Source of the DNA: Carya illinoinensis
Taxonomy: Eukaryota; Streptophyta; Magnoliopsida; Fagales; Juglandaceae
Assembly (NCBI RefSeq): GCF_018687715.1
Contig: NC_056758.1
Location: forward strand, 16,519,501 to 16,583,500
DNA length: 64,000 nucleotides
Direction: 5' to 3'
Shown here piece after piece: positions 47,531-58,990 of this stretch. Position numbers and translations under genes: made by a program. Within the stretch, counting starts at the first letter, position 1. Each line of letters starts with the position of its first letter. The notes below the pieces were generated by a model that ran no database searches, had not been told where the DNA came from, and saw only the letters and a program-made list of their open reading frames with translations.

Positions 47531-49845
47531 TTAAATAAAACATGCGCCACTACTTAAGGCCAAAATCACCATAGGATCATATTAATCAACCCAAATATGA
47601 ACAATAAAGCATTATTAAATAGTTCAAGCAAGAACATAAAGCATCATTAAATAGCAATTAACTTGAGAGGCTGAGAGAACTCACAGTAGACTATAAATTT
47701 TTCTTCGAGCACAACTCAGTAGGCAAGATGATTAGGCAAGCAGCAAGCTCAGATATAAAAGCTCAAGCTAGACTACAAGTTCAAAAATTGTAAGCAATAG
47801 CAAAATAACCAAAACATGAAGTTAACACTTAAAGGCCTAAGGTCTAAGTTCTAACAGGGCACTATTACAAAATAAAAGAAAAAAATAAAAATAAAACATA
47901 AACTTAACAATCAAAGTGATGGACAACCAAAAAAGTCATAGTCTCAGTGTCTCACAGTTACCAAAATTAGCATATACGACTGCTGAGTGATCACAATTCA
48001 TGAATGACAGTGTACTTAGATGATTTCATGTAGATCTATTGTGTAAAAATACCACAAATCACAATATGAAAAAGAGTTAGGATAGAACCAGAAATGGGCA
48101 TCGAAAATAGTTAGATAAAAACTATAACTAGATAAGATCAATCAAATCTGCCAACATTCTCAACCAAATGTGTAGAAAAATAAAACTAAATTGGGTAATC
48201 GACTCGTAGATGGACGAATCGACGAACCAAAGAACCACAAACTACAAAATTAGGGAAACAGTGGTTTGGAGTCATAAATGCATGCATTTAATGACCCATT
48301 TGTCGAGGACCGGCTACTTTCTCAGAGGCTGAGATTACAGCCATGGTTCCCCTCTAAAATGGCCGCCAACTGCATCTGCTAGGGTTTCTAACAGACTACA
48401 GAAGCAGCCATTTTCACTCGAGGGCTCGAGGACCCTCGAGAACAAATGCTGCTCAAATGCACCAGACAAATCAATTCCTATCAAACCGAATGATAGATTA
48501 AGATGGCATATAGGAGGTAACTAGTAATTGGTGTAACCATGTAAGCATAAGAGATTCAGAGAATGGATAACAGGATAAGAAGCTAGGGTTTCTCGATGGG
48601 TCTGAGACTAAGAGGAAAGAATTGAGAAAGTGAAGCAGCAAGGCCGCAAGAGTGAAATTTCACTTGGTGAAACGTGAAACGGCACAGTAGTAGAAGACTC
48701 AGGAAGTGTTGCAACCCTAGGGTAAATAATTAGATAAAACAAATCCAACAGCTCCCAAGTCCCAAGAAAAGTAATAACATATCCAACGGTTGAAATCAAT
48801 CTTGCTTTAATCGGTTCTTTAATTAAATTTATACTAGCATAAAAAGTATATTTAAATATTATTCTATTAAAAAAAATACTATAGTCTATGCATTATAATT
48901 ACAATACATGTTAATTTTTTTATATTATAATTTTTATAATTAGCAAGTAGTGACTGTAGTGCTGTAAAAAAAACTATATTTATTTATAATATTTAATTAT
49001 ACTATAAAATTGTCTAACATTATATTTTATCAAACATTGTCCAAATTGGTACTCATAATATAAATTTATAGTTATATTAATTAGTATAATATAATAATAC
49101 TATATACTAATACCGTATATTAACCAAAAAGAGTATTCTATTTTAGAAAATATTATACTCTATAAATTATAATACATGTTAATTGTTATATAAAATAATT
49201 TTTAAAACCAGCAAGTAGTGTTGCAAATTCATAGAATATATAATGATATAATCTAAGAATCATAGGTGATAAGTATTTAATAATTATGTTATGATAGATT
49301 AATAAAAATATTGTAAATAGAATGATATAATTATGAGTGATAAGTTATAGGCCAGTAAGTTATGACTATAGCTTATAGCCTATAGCCTAGAGCCTTATTA
49401 GCCTATAAGCATAACTTCTTATATGACATTTCACTATTTGATAAGAATAAGATAAATATATCAATATAATATATTAATATTATAAATTAAATATATAAAC
49501 TTATAGTATATGTAGAAGAAAATGTTTAACTATAAGTCACTATAATTCTATATACATAATTAATAATAAATATATAATTATTGATTATTATATATATTTT
49601 ATATTTTACTATATATGTATAAATATATACGAGTCAAGCTCACGAGTCGAGTCGAGTTTCATACGAGTATATTCACGAACATTAATCGAGTCGGTCGAGT
49701 TTTATACGAGTTTTTATTGTTTAATAATTGAGTTTATTTCTGTGTTTACAAATGACCCATTTAATATTCGATTCGAGCCGATTTCGAGTTTATTCGAGTT
49801 GAATTCGAGCTGCCTGTCGAGTAGCCTGTTCATTTTACAGCCCTA

Positions 49846-50200
49846 CACCTAGATACAAAAGTGAAGGAGCAGGGGAAGAGACTATCAGAGCTGGAATCAG
49901 AATTGGTTGCTTCAAGGAGCGAATTGGTCTGTTTATCTCCACAACTGGTGGTGGCCTGGGCAGTTAGGCATCAGGGCTTCAGATATGGATATGGGTCTGG
50001 CATGGCCCACTTACGATCTCACTTGCTGACGCATCCTCAGACTGACTTGAGGTGCTAGGACCTTGACAACTTCAGACCTGTGGAGGTCTCATGCCAGGTT
50101 GTGGATGCTTTGGGGCATAATATAATGCCCGATGCCTTCTTATCTACGCCTTCACCCTTGAAGCCTCCGACAGCTCCACTTTCAAGAAGATTTTATTTTT
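49846..50200 (+). pseudogene. Antisense extra ORF of Tat-type element, piece 4 (3' end)
   Basis: After the hAT right end the plus strand again encodes coiled coil (KRLSELESELVASRSELVCL) and then a GFRYGYGSG stretch and SHLLTHPQTDL, the usual C-terminal part of Transposase_28-type proteins. A stop at 50056-50058 and more near 50200 close it. The 79-bp array begins about 120 bp downstream. Confidence 0.65.
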
Positions 50201-50319
50201 ATTTTTATTTTTATGTATTTGGATAATCGTCATCTATGTGATAACCTTCCATTTGTGCTCTCCTTTTGTTACGTTGGCTCTTGGTTTAGCCCTGCTCTGC
50301 ATTATTGATATACAACTAA

Positions 50320-53300
50320 TAGTCATGGGGAGCCTTGGCCTCCAAGCCCATCCGCTCCATCGTGAATATTTGGACTCGACTTTGATGGTTTAAGGGAAGG
50401 TTCATGGGGTCTCTAGACCTCCATGCCCATTCACTCCACTGTGAGTTTCTAGACTCGACTTTATGGGAGGCTCATGGGGTCTTCTGACCTCCAAGCCCAT
50501 AGGATCCACCGTGAGTCTTTGAACTCTACTTTGGTGCTAAGAAGAGGGTCATGGGGTCTTTTGACCTTTACGCCTATTGGCTCCATCGCGAGTCTTTGGA
50601 CTCGACTTTGGTGGCTAAGTAAGGGGGTTGTGGGATCTCTTGGTCTCCATGCCCATTTACTTTACCGCGAGTCTTTGAACTCGACTTTGGTGGCTAAGTA
50701 GAAGGTCGTAGGGTCTTATAACCTCCATGCCAATCGGCTCTACCATGAGTCTTTAGACTCGACTTTGGTGGCTAAGTAAACTGCTCATGGGATCTCTTGA
50801 CCTTCATACTCATTGGCTCTATCGCGAGTCTTTGGACTTGTCTTTGGTGGCTAAGTAAGGGGTCGTAGGGTCTTCTGACCTCTATGCCCATCGGTTCTAT
50901 CGTGAGTCTTTAGACCAACTTTGGTGGCTAAGTAGGCGAGTCGTGGGATCTCTTGGTCTCTGTGCCCATTGGCTCTACTGCGAGTCTTTGGACTCAACTT
51001 AGGTAGCTAAGTAGGGAGTCGTGGGGTCTCTTGCCCTCCACACCAATCAGCTCCACTACGAGTCTTTGGACTCTACTTTGGTGGCAAAGTATGGGGTATT
51101 CTAACCTCGACATGCATCGACTCCATTGCGAGTTTTTGGACTCGACCTTAATGGCTAAGTAGGGGGGTTGGGGGGTCTCTTGGCCTCCATGCCCATTGGC
51201 TCCACCATGAGTCTTTGGATTCAATTTTGGAGGCTAAGTAGGGAGTCATTGGGTCTTCTAACCTTCATACCCATCGATTCCACCGCGAGTATTTGGACTC
51301 GATTTTGGTGTCTAAGTAGGGAGGGTCTTGGATTCTCTTAGCCTCCATGCCTATTGGCTCCATCGTGAGTCTTTGACCTCGACTTTGGTAGCTAAGTAGG
51401 GGGTCGTGGGGTCTTTTGACCTCCACACCCATTCACTCCACTGCAAATCGTTGAACTCGACTTTGACCAGTTAAAGGTTGTGGGGTCTCTTGACCTCCAC
51501 GCCCATTCACTCTACCACGAGTCTTTGGTTTCAACTTTGATGGTTTAATGGGGGGCTCATAGGGTCTTCTAACCTCCAAGCCCATAGGATCCACTACGAG
51601 TCTTTGGACTCTACTTTGGTGGCTAAGAAGAAGGTCATGGGTCTTCTGACGTTCACGCCGATCGGCTCCATCGCGAGCCTTTGGACTCAACTTTGGTAGC
51701 TAAGTAGGGTGGTCGTGGGATCTCTTAGCGTCCATGCCCATTGGCTTTATTGTGAGTCTTTGGACTCAACTATGGTGGCTAAGCAGAAGGTTGTGGGGTC
51801 TTCTAACTTCCACACCCTTCAGCTCCACTGCAAGTCTTCAGACTTGACTTTGGTGGCTAAGTAGACAGGTCGTGAGATCTCTTGGCCCCCACGCCCATTG
51901 GCTCTACCGTAAGCATTTGGACTCAACTTTGGTGGCTAAGTAGGGGTTTGTAGGGTCTTATGACCTCCATGCCCATCGACTCCAGCACGAGTTTTTAGAC
52001 TTGACTATGGTCGCTAAGTAAAGGGTAGTGGGGTCTCATTCCCTCCACGCCAATCAGCTCCACCACGAGTCTTTGGACTCGACTTTGGTGGCAAAGTAGG
52101 GGGTCATGGGGTCTTATAACCTCCACACGCATCGTCTCCAATGTGAGTTTTTAGACTATACTTTGGTGGTTAAGTAGGGGGTCAGTGGATCTTTTGGCCT
52201 CTACGCCCATTGGCTCCACCATGAGTCTTTGGACTTAACTTTGGTGACTGAGTAGGGAGTCGTGGGGTCTTCTAACCTCCACACCGGCTCCACCATGAGT
52301 CTTTGGACTCGACTTTAGTGGCTAAGTAGGGAGGGTCATGGGATATCTTGGCCTCTACACTCATTGGCTCCACCACGAGTCTTTAATCTTGACTTTGGTA
52401 GCTAAGTAGGAGGTCATGGGGTCTCTTGACCTTCATACCCATTCACTCTACCACAAGTCTTTGGACTTGATTTTGGTGGCTAACTGAAAGGGGATTGTGG
52501 GGTCTTCTGACCTCCACGCCCATTGGTTCCACCACGAGTTTATGGACTCAATTTTTGTTAGTTGAATAGGGGCTTGTGGGGTCTTCTAACCTCCACGCCC
52601 ATCAGCTTCACTGCGAGTCTTTGAACTCTACTTTGGTGGCAAAGTAGAGGGTCGTCAGGTCTTCTAACTGCTCGGCTCCACTACGAGTCATTGGACTCGA
52701 CTTTGGTCGCTATGTAGGGGGGTTGTGGGTTCTCTTAGCCTCCACACCCATTGGCTCCACCTCGAGTCTTTGGACTCTACTTTGGTAGCTAAATAGGTAG
52801 TTGTGGGGTCTCTTAAACTCCACGCCCATCGGCTCCACCTCGAGTCTTTGTACTAGACTTTGATGGCTAAGTAGGGAGGGTTGTGGGGTCTCTCAGCCTC
52901 CATGCTCATTGGCTCCATCACGAGTCTTTAGCCTCGACTTTGGTTGCTTTGATGGCTAAGTAGGGAGTCATGAGGTCTCTTGACCTCCACGCCTATTCAC
53001 TTTACCACGAGTCTTTGGACTCGACTTTGGTCAAAGGTGTAAGCCGGTCGGTTTGGACTGAAAAAACCGATTGGACCGAACCATTCATCCAGACTCGACC
53101 AGACTAAACTTTAGATCGATTGGTCTCACTCTAATAAATTCTAGACCGAAACCATTCCGTTTGGTCCCAGGGTCTATAAATTTTAAACTGGACTGAATCG
53201 AATGGACCGAACTCCTATACATTTTTTAAAAGTATTTTTAATAAATTAATACATTATTTTTATATAGTAATTATATAAGTTAATAATGTAATTTTTATCT

Positions 53301-54024
53301 AATTAATTATTAACCTTAGATAATATTTTTTAATGAGTTAGTTACATAATATACATTAATAATTCACTTAGTTTTAGTTTCATAATTTAAATAATTTTTT
53401 TATCAATTTATTTGAAAATAAAAAGAAGAAAAAATAATAATAATTGGATCGGACCAAACCAGACCAATAGCTACCGGTCCGGTCCTTATGGATGTTTAGT
53501 CCGGTTTAGGGAAAATGATGGATCGAAAAATTGTTTGGGGAAAATGATGAATGAAATTTTTCGGTCCATCATTTTCCCCAGACCGGACTGATTTACACCC
53601 CTAACTTTAATGGCTAAGTGGGATTTTGGGGGGTGGGGGGATCGTGGGGTTTTCTTACCTCTGCACCCATTGGCTCCACTACGAGTTTTTGGACTTGATT
53701 TTGATGGCTAAGTAGTGGGTTGTGGGGTCTCTCGACCTCCACTCCCATCGGCTCCACTATGAGTCTTTGGACTTGACTTTTTGTGGTTTAGTAGGGGATC
53801 ATGGGGTCTTCTGACCTCCATGCCCATCAACTCCACCGCATGTCTTTGTATTCAACTTTTGGTGGTTGTGTATGGGGGTCATGGGGTCTCTTGACTTCTA
53901 CGCCCATTGGTTCGCTATGAGTCATTAGACTAGACTTTTGGAAGTTGAGTAGGGTGGTCATGGGGCTTTTGACCTCTACACTTATCGACTCCACTGCGAG
54001 TCTTTGAACTCTACTTTGGTGGCT
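50320..54024. repeat. Satellite-like array of ~79-bp units, about 40 copies
   Basis: The word GAGTCTTTGGACTCGACTTTGG (first 20 bases typical) recurs every 78-80 bp, for example at about 50590, 50669, 50747, 52067, 52145 and 52223. Each unit also contains GGCTAAGTAGGG, GGGTCTCTTGACC or GGGTCTTCTGACC, and CCACGCCCATTGGCTCCACC. Units differ at many positions, so the array is not freshly homogenised. Because 79 is not a multiple of 3, the ORFs through it are not proteins. It stands between the 3' end of the minus-strand gypsy pol (54105) and the antisense ORF (50200), the place where Tat-lineage elements are known to carry tandem repeats. Confidence 0.95.
53032..53603. mobile_element. hAT-type MITE inside the 79-bp array
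   Basis: It begins CAAAGGTGTAAGCCGGTC and ends GACTGATTTACACCCCTA, giving imperfect inverted ends (AGGTGTAA against GGGTGTAA). It is flanked by ACTTTGGT (53024-53031) and ACTTTAAT (53604-53611), an 8-bp TSD with two mismatches that is itself part of the 79-bp unit. The inside has 'gaccggaccg/ggtccggtc' words near both ends and an AT-rich middle, with no coding sequence. Confidence 0.8.
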
Positions 54025-54104
54025 GTGACACTGGGGTGGGATGCGCAAGTTGAGCAACTATCTACCTTTATTGATCTTGTTATATTGGATACATTTTAGA
54101 AAAG

Positions 54105-57100
54105 AATCAAGGATAAACTTTCCTAAAATGCTATGCATTCCAAGGGTGTTGCAACTCCTTTCATTGACTGTCCTTGAGGCAGCATGACCCCGGTAGATTG
54201 TTGATGACTACTACGTATGGCTCTTCCCATCGTGGTCCGAGTTTTCCTTGATCTTTTGTTCTCACTCCTACTTTTTGAGTATCAAATCGCCTATTTTAAA
54301 GGATTTGGGTTTGACTCATTTGTTGAAGTAGCACTTCGTCTTTCTTTTACTGAGGATATTCTGAACCTTAGCTTCTTCCCTTTTCTCTTCCAAATGGTCA
54401 AGATGCTCCTCTAGTGCCTTGTTATTTATAGATTGGTTGAAGTGGCAGGGTCGATGTGTAGGCAAGCCAACTTCTACTAGGGCTACCACTTCGCTCCCAA
54501 AAACCAAGATGAATGGTGTTTCACCTATTGGGGTCTTTATAGTTGTCATGTAGGCCCATAGCACCCCTGGGAGCTCTTCCACCCATTCTCATTTCCTGTA
54601 TATGAGCTTCTTTTTCAAAATCCCAAGTAGTGATTTGTTCATTGCCTTAGTCTATCCGTTAGCTTGGGGGTACCTTGGTGACGAGTACTTGGTTGGATCC
54701 CCAGCTCTTTGCACCATGTTTTGTAACATTCTGAATCAAACTACTTCCCGTTGTCGAAGATTATACTATGAGGGATTTCAAACAGGCAAAAAATATTTTT
54801 CCACAAGAATTTGGTGATGGTTTTTCTGAACTAACAAACCACACTACTCTCATCTTTATCTTCTTTGTTGTTTCTTTCTCCTCAAGGAGTTTTCTTGTAT
54901 CCACGTACTCTAATATTGCCTTGGCCCACTCTGGCTTCATGGGCCCTATTTGGTTTACATGTAATCCGATCGTTGGGATCTCTATCACTTTCCTCTGTAC
55001 CTCCTAAGGTAAATTCAACTCATCCCTTTCAGAGGTAGCATTAGCTGGCCCGTCTGCTACTACGTTGTCCTCCTTTGGTATCTGCTTGAGATTAAAATAT
55101 GAAAGTTGGTCACGGATTTCCAACACCCAGCTCAGATACTTTTTTAGTTTTCCCCCTTTCGTGGCATATGCTATGGTTACTTAGTTAACCACAATTTGGG
55201 AATCCACTTTTGCTTCAATCTCCATGGTACCTAAAGTTTTAGCGATTGAGAGTTCGACGATCAAGGCTTCGTATTTGGCTTCATTATTGGTGGTTTTAAA
55301 TTTAAGTGTGGCCATGTAGTGGTATTCTTGTCCTATTCACCCATGATGTAGATTCCTATTCCTCCTCCCACCTGATAGGCGGATCCATCAACGAACACTA
55401 ACTAGGGTTGTCAGAGGGCTGTATTTTCATCTTCTGCTAGGAACCCCATGAATTCGATGATGAAATTTTCCAAAGCCTACCATTTCACTACGTTCCTAGG
55501 CATGTAATCAAGGTCGAATTCACTGAGTTCCATTGACCATCCGACCAATCTTCCTGAGCCATCTCGCTTTTGTAATATTCTCCCAAAGGGGTGCTCCGTC
55601 AACACCTTCATGGGGTGAGCTTCGAAATATTGTCTCGAGGGGGTGTTCCGTTAACACCAAGGTGAACGCCACCATTTCCATTCGTAAGTATTTGGTCTTA
55701 GCACCCCTCAATGCGTGGCTTGTGTAATATACCGGTGCCTGTATTGCTTCCTCTTCTTTGACTAGGACCGAGGAGACGGCGTGGGGGGATACCACTATGT
55801 TCACGTACAAGGTGTCCCCTTGATTGAGCTACTTTAAAAGAGGAGGGTTGGATAAATACTGCTTTAACTCCTGGAAAGCCTGGTCATACTCTTCATTCCA
55901 TGGATATATCTTTCACAAAACCCTAAAAATGGAGAGACATTTGTCCGTGGATCTTGAAACGAACCTATTGAAGGTTGCCACTCTACCTACCAACCATTGG
56001 GTATTGTTGATGTTTTGTGGTAGCTTGATCTCCAAGACGGCACTGATCTTCTTAGTGTTTTCCTCTATGCCTCTTTCAGAGACGAAGAAGCTCAAAAATT
56101 TTCCTGAGTCCACCCCGAAAGCACATTTCCCTAGGTTCAATTTCATCTTATCCTTGTGAAACACACCAAAAGATTCTCTTACATCTTCTAGGTGTTGGGT
56201 AGGCTCTTTACTTTTTACCAGCAAGTCGTCGATGTATACCTCCATAGTCCTCCTGATTTTTTGTTTAAACATGCGGTTGACCAACCTTTGGTGAGTTGCC
56301 CCAACATTCTTCAATCCAAAGGGCATCACTCGATAGCAATAAAGACCTTTGTCAGTAATAACTGTTGTCTTCTCTTCATCTAATTGATTCATGCGAATTT
56401 GGTTATATCCTGAATAAGCATTCATAAAGCTCAATATTCGATATCCTACCGTGGCGTCGACGACAATATCGATCTATGGCAAGGGGAAACTGTCCTTAGG
56501 GCAGGCTTTGTTCAGGTCTGTAAAGTCTACACACATCTTCCATTTTCCATTCACTTTCTTAACCAACACCACGTTGGAGAACCACTCTGGGTAATGGGTC
56601 TCCCTTATAAATCCCACGACTAAGAGGTGATCTATCTCCTTAGCTATGGCCATACACTTCTCTGTACTGAACGTTCTTCTTTTTTAATGTATCTTATTTG
56701 CCATTGGATCAACACATAGCCTATGTTCTATGATGGTATTGTCAATTATTGACATATCTTCATGACTCCAGGCGAATATGTCTGTGTTCGATCAGTAGTT
56801 GTTTTAATGCCTCCCTATATTCAGGAGGGAGTCTCGTTCCCACTACCGTTGTAGCTTTCGGTCGATTTGGGTGCATTTTCACTATCTCTAGAGGCTCGTT
56901 TGCCTATGCCTGCATCAAACTATTGTCGTCCCTAGCTTCCATGTCTTGGCAAACTACGACTGGTGGTGGAGGTGGGGGTCTCCCTTCCAACCTTTCTGTG
57001 ACACATACGCCTGCTGCCCCTACTTTGAGTTCCTGCATGTAGCACTCTGGTGCCAAACTTTGCTCACCATGAACCTCACCTACACCCGTCTCCGTTGGGA

Positions 57101-57290
57101 AATTCATTTTTAGATAGTAGGTAGAAGTGACAACCTTTAAATCATCCAAAGTTAAGCGTCCTAATATGGCATTATAGGATGATTGAGCTTTAATGACCAA
57201 GAAGTTAGTCGTCACCACGTGTGCCCCTTGGCCAACCGTAATTGGTAGTGTGATAGTGCCCATTGGTTGAACAGCTTCGCCAAAAAACCC
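54105..57290 (-). pseudogene. Ty3/gypsy pol of Tat/Ogre type, decayed
   Basis: Minus-strand order: retropepsin C-terminal half (57263-56904; ITLPITVGQGAHVVTTNFLV, SSYNAILGR) whose catalytic Asp part is missing beyond 57300; RT (about 56700-55913; YRVMPFGLKNVGATHQRLV, and YIDDLL near 56240); RNase H (about 55830-55520; YYTSHALRGAKTKY); a second RNase H-like block with NNEAKYEAL at 55262-55288; and integrase (about 55000-54200; IGPMKPEWAKAI, then TPFILVFGSEVV). The C-terminus fades near 54105. Many stops and shifts make it dead. Two RNase H blocks in this order are typical of the Tat lineage. Protease and gag are cut off on the right by the Copia insertion. Confidence 0.88.
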
Positions 57291-57380
57291 CTTTAGGGGG
57301 TAGGCGAGGTAGTCATTGTAGATTTCTTACCCCTTCTATAAAAGGGTAGTGAAGGGACTCTATAGAGTAGTGAATCCATC

Positions 57381-57381
<1 letters not shown>

Positions 57382-57422
<41 letters not shown>

Positions 57423-57466
57423 AACAACAACAACAACAACAACAACAAAAGGAAAAAAAAAAAAAA
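57382..57466. repeat. (A)n(CAA)n(A)n simple repeat
   Basis: About 38 A residues, then about nine CAA units, then another A run. It lies at the junction between the gypsy pol remnant and the Copia element, so it may mark an insertion edge or a retroposed poly(A). Confidence 0.9.
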
Positions 57467-57469
57467 GAG

Positions 57470-58143
57470 ATCATGAAATTCAACCAAAACTCAATTAAAA
57501 AGCTTGTGAAAGTCTACATGATGCAAGATTGACCTGCACCATCAACATCTAACTTATCATAACGCGGCATATAATATTCATCTCCCCACTAATGAAAACA
57601 AGCATGAGTAAGAAAATCTAAAGAGCAAACATAATTCCACATGTAAAATAAATTTCTCAGAATGCATTTTTCAGACATATAACTCCATTCAATTCACAAT
57701 ACTTTTTCAAAATGGTTCATGTTAGATAAGGTTAAATTGAATTACCTCAAGGAGCTTAATTCCTATAATGTCAGATCTTTGCTCGTCCTACAGCTCATGT
57801 CACTTTGTCATTTGTACTTCTACGTTACTTAGGAGGCTACTAAAGGTTCTTAGAAAATTCTACACTTCAAGATCAAGAGATCTAGATGGTTTTTCTAGGA
57901 AAATGAAGAGAGAGAGAGAGATAGAGAGAGAGAGAGTTTTTTTTTTTTTTTAGACTTTGTCACACACTCACAATTAATGTACGTGCTCTTATTTAGTTTT
58001 CCACACCTGGAAGTTGATTAACTTCCCTAAATATGTGGAAGTTAAATAACCTCCCTAGAGTTGTGAAAGTAGTGGAGAGTTAACAAATAACTTCCTCACC
58101 CATGTGAACACAACTTGGTCATGGGATTTACCTATTACCAACA
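57470..58143 (-). repeat. Probable 3' LTR of the nested Copia element
   Basis: The minus strand reads a purine tract (GGACAAGTGGAAGA) and then TGTTGGTAATAGG starting at 58143, a Copia-like LTR start. An AACTAAATAAGAG TATA-like word lies near 57990 and a CT-rich leader near 57905-57940. The left end is uncertain because no second LTR is in the window for comparison. An alternative start lies at about 58786, after a second purine tract, AAGTGGGAGTTTT. Confidence 0.45.
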
Positions 58144-58990
58144 TCTTCCACTTGTCCACTATGGGTGTTATGTCCATTAACAGTCTCCTAATGTTCTCTC
58201 AATCAGTTATCTCTTATACAGAAAATGAAGCGTGCGACCTAACAAGAAGACGAAGGGTAGGAGTATTATATTAAGTCACCAATATACTAACATAGTACAT
58301 CATTCATTATATCTTGTCGAATACATCATTCATTATATCTTGTCTATGCCCCAGATTATTTGTTCTCACTAGATTAAATGTCCTTAATCCCTCACAAGTT
58401 TATAACTTAGAACAATTATTGATCTCACATATATAATATGCTTATAATTATATCGAGTCAAAATGACACAATCACCCGGGCCATGAGACATAAAATAACA
58501 AGTAAGAATCTAAACAATATTCCCTCGATGCTCATGTCAATTCAATTAGACTTCACTACTTTCCTAGACTCGCTTCGCGAGACCATATTATTCGTGGCTC
58601 TAAGAAAACATACTAAAGTAGCAACATCAAATTTTCATTTCATGACATATTTCTAGGTTCAAGGGCATATAAATAGATTATTTATTGATCCATTAGGGCT
58701 CACATAGTGATAGAGCAGGGACCCATGCAATCACTCCCTCATATGGTTGTCTACAGTACATACAATATGAAATGTATGTTATGGCAAAACTCCCACTTAA
58801 TTGGGTTTGTTAGATTCAGAATGCCGTAAGAATCTTCGTCTAGTCACCACAAATGAGCTCTAATTAGAGCCTTTTAGCATAGTCACTCATCTAGTGCCTG
58901 CCAAAGATCTCACATTCCACTTTAATCAAGTTTTATGAAGTTGTGCAAATACTTCATATACAACTCTTATAAGTCTCATCTTAGCCAAGC
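58144..58990. other. Copia 3' non-coding region
   Basis: Between the end of the Copia pol remnant and its presumed LTR. AT-rich, no ORF recognised. It includes the second purine-tract candidate near 58790-58802. Confidence 0.4.

Larger units (their letters stand above)
42651..49845 (-). mobile_element. hAT element with broken transposase, ~7.2 kb
   Basis: The ends are TAGGGTTGTAAACGAGCC (left) and TTTACAGCCCTA (right; inward TAGGGCTGTAAA), imperfect terminal inverted repeats of hAT type. Both ends carry many subterminal 'gagctcg/cgagtc' words, as transposase-binding regions of hAT elements do. The minus strand holds a BED-hAT transposase pseudogene. The expected 8-bp TSD is not clear (CCAATCCC against CACCTAGA), so the edges may be eroded. 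Insertion into the antisense ORF is shown by coiled-coil coding sequence on both sides. Three separate minisatellites lie inside. Confidence 0.8.

Noticed and set aside
47187..47534. 115-aa Lys/Gln-rich ORF
   Set aside because: It spans the 145-bp tandem repeat and simply repeats the same peptide.
50320..54024. Regular repeats as a possible CRISPR array
   Set aside because: Units are contiguous 79-bp degenerate monomers without unique spacers, in a plant genome.
57293..57487. Phe/Leu homopolymer ORF
   Set aside because: It is a translation of the A-rich/CAA simple repeat.
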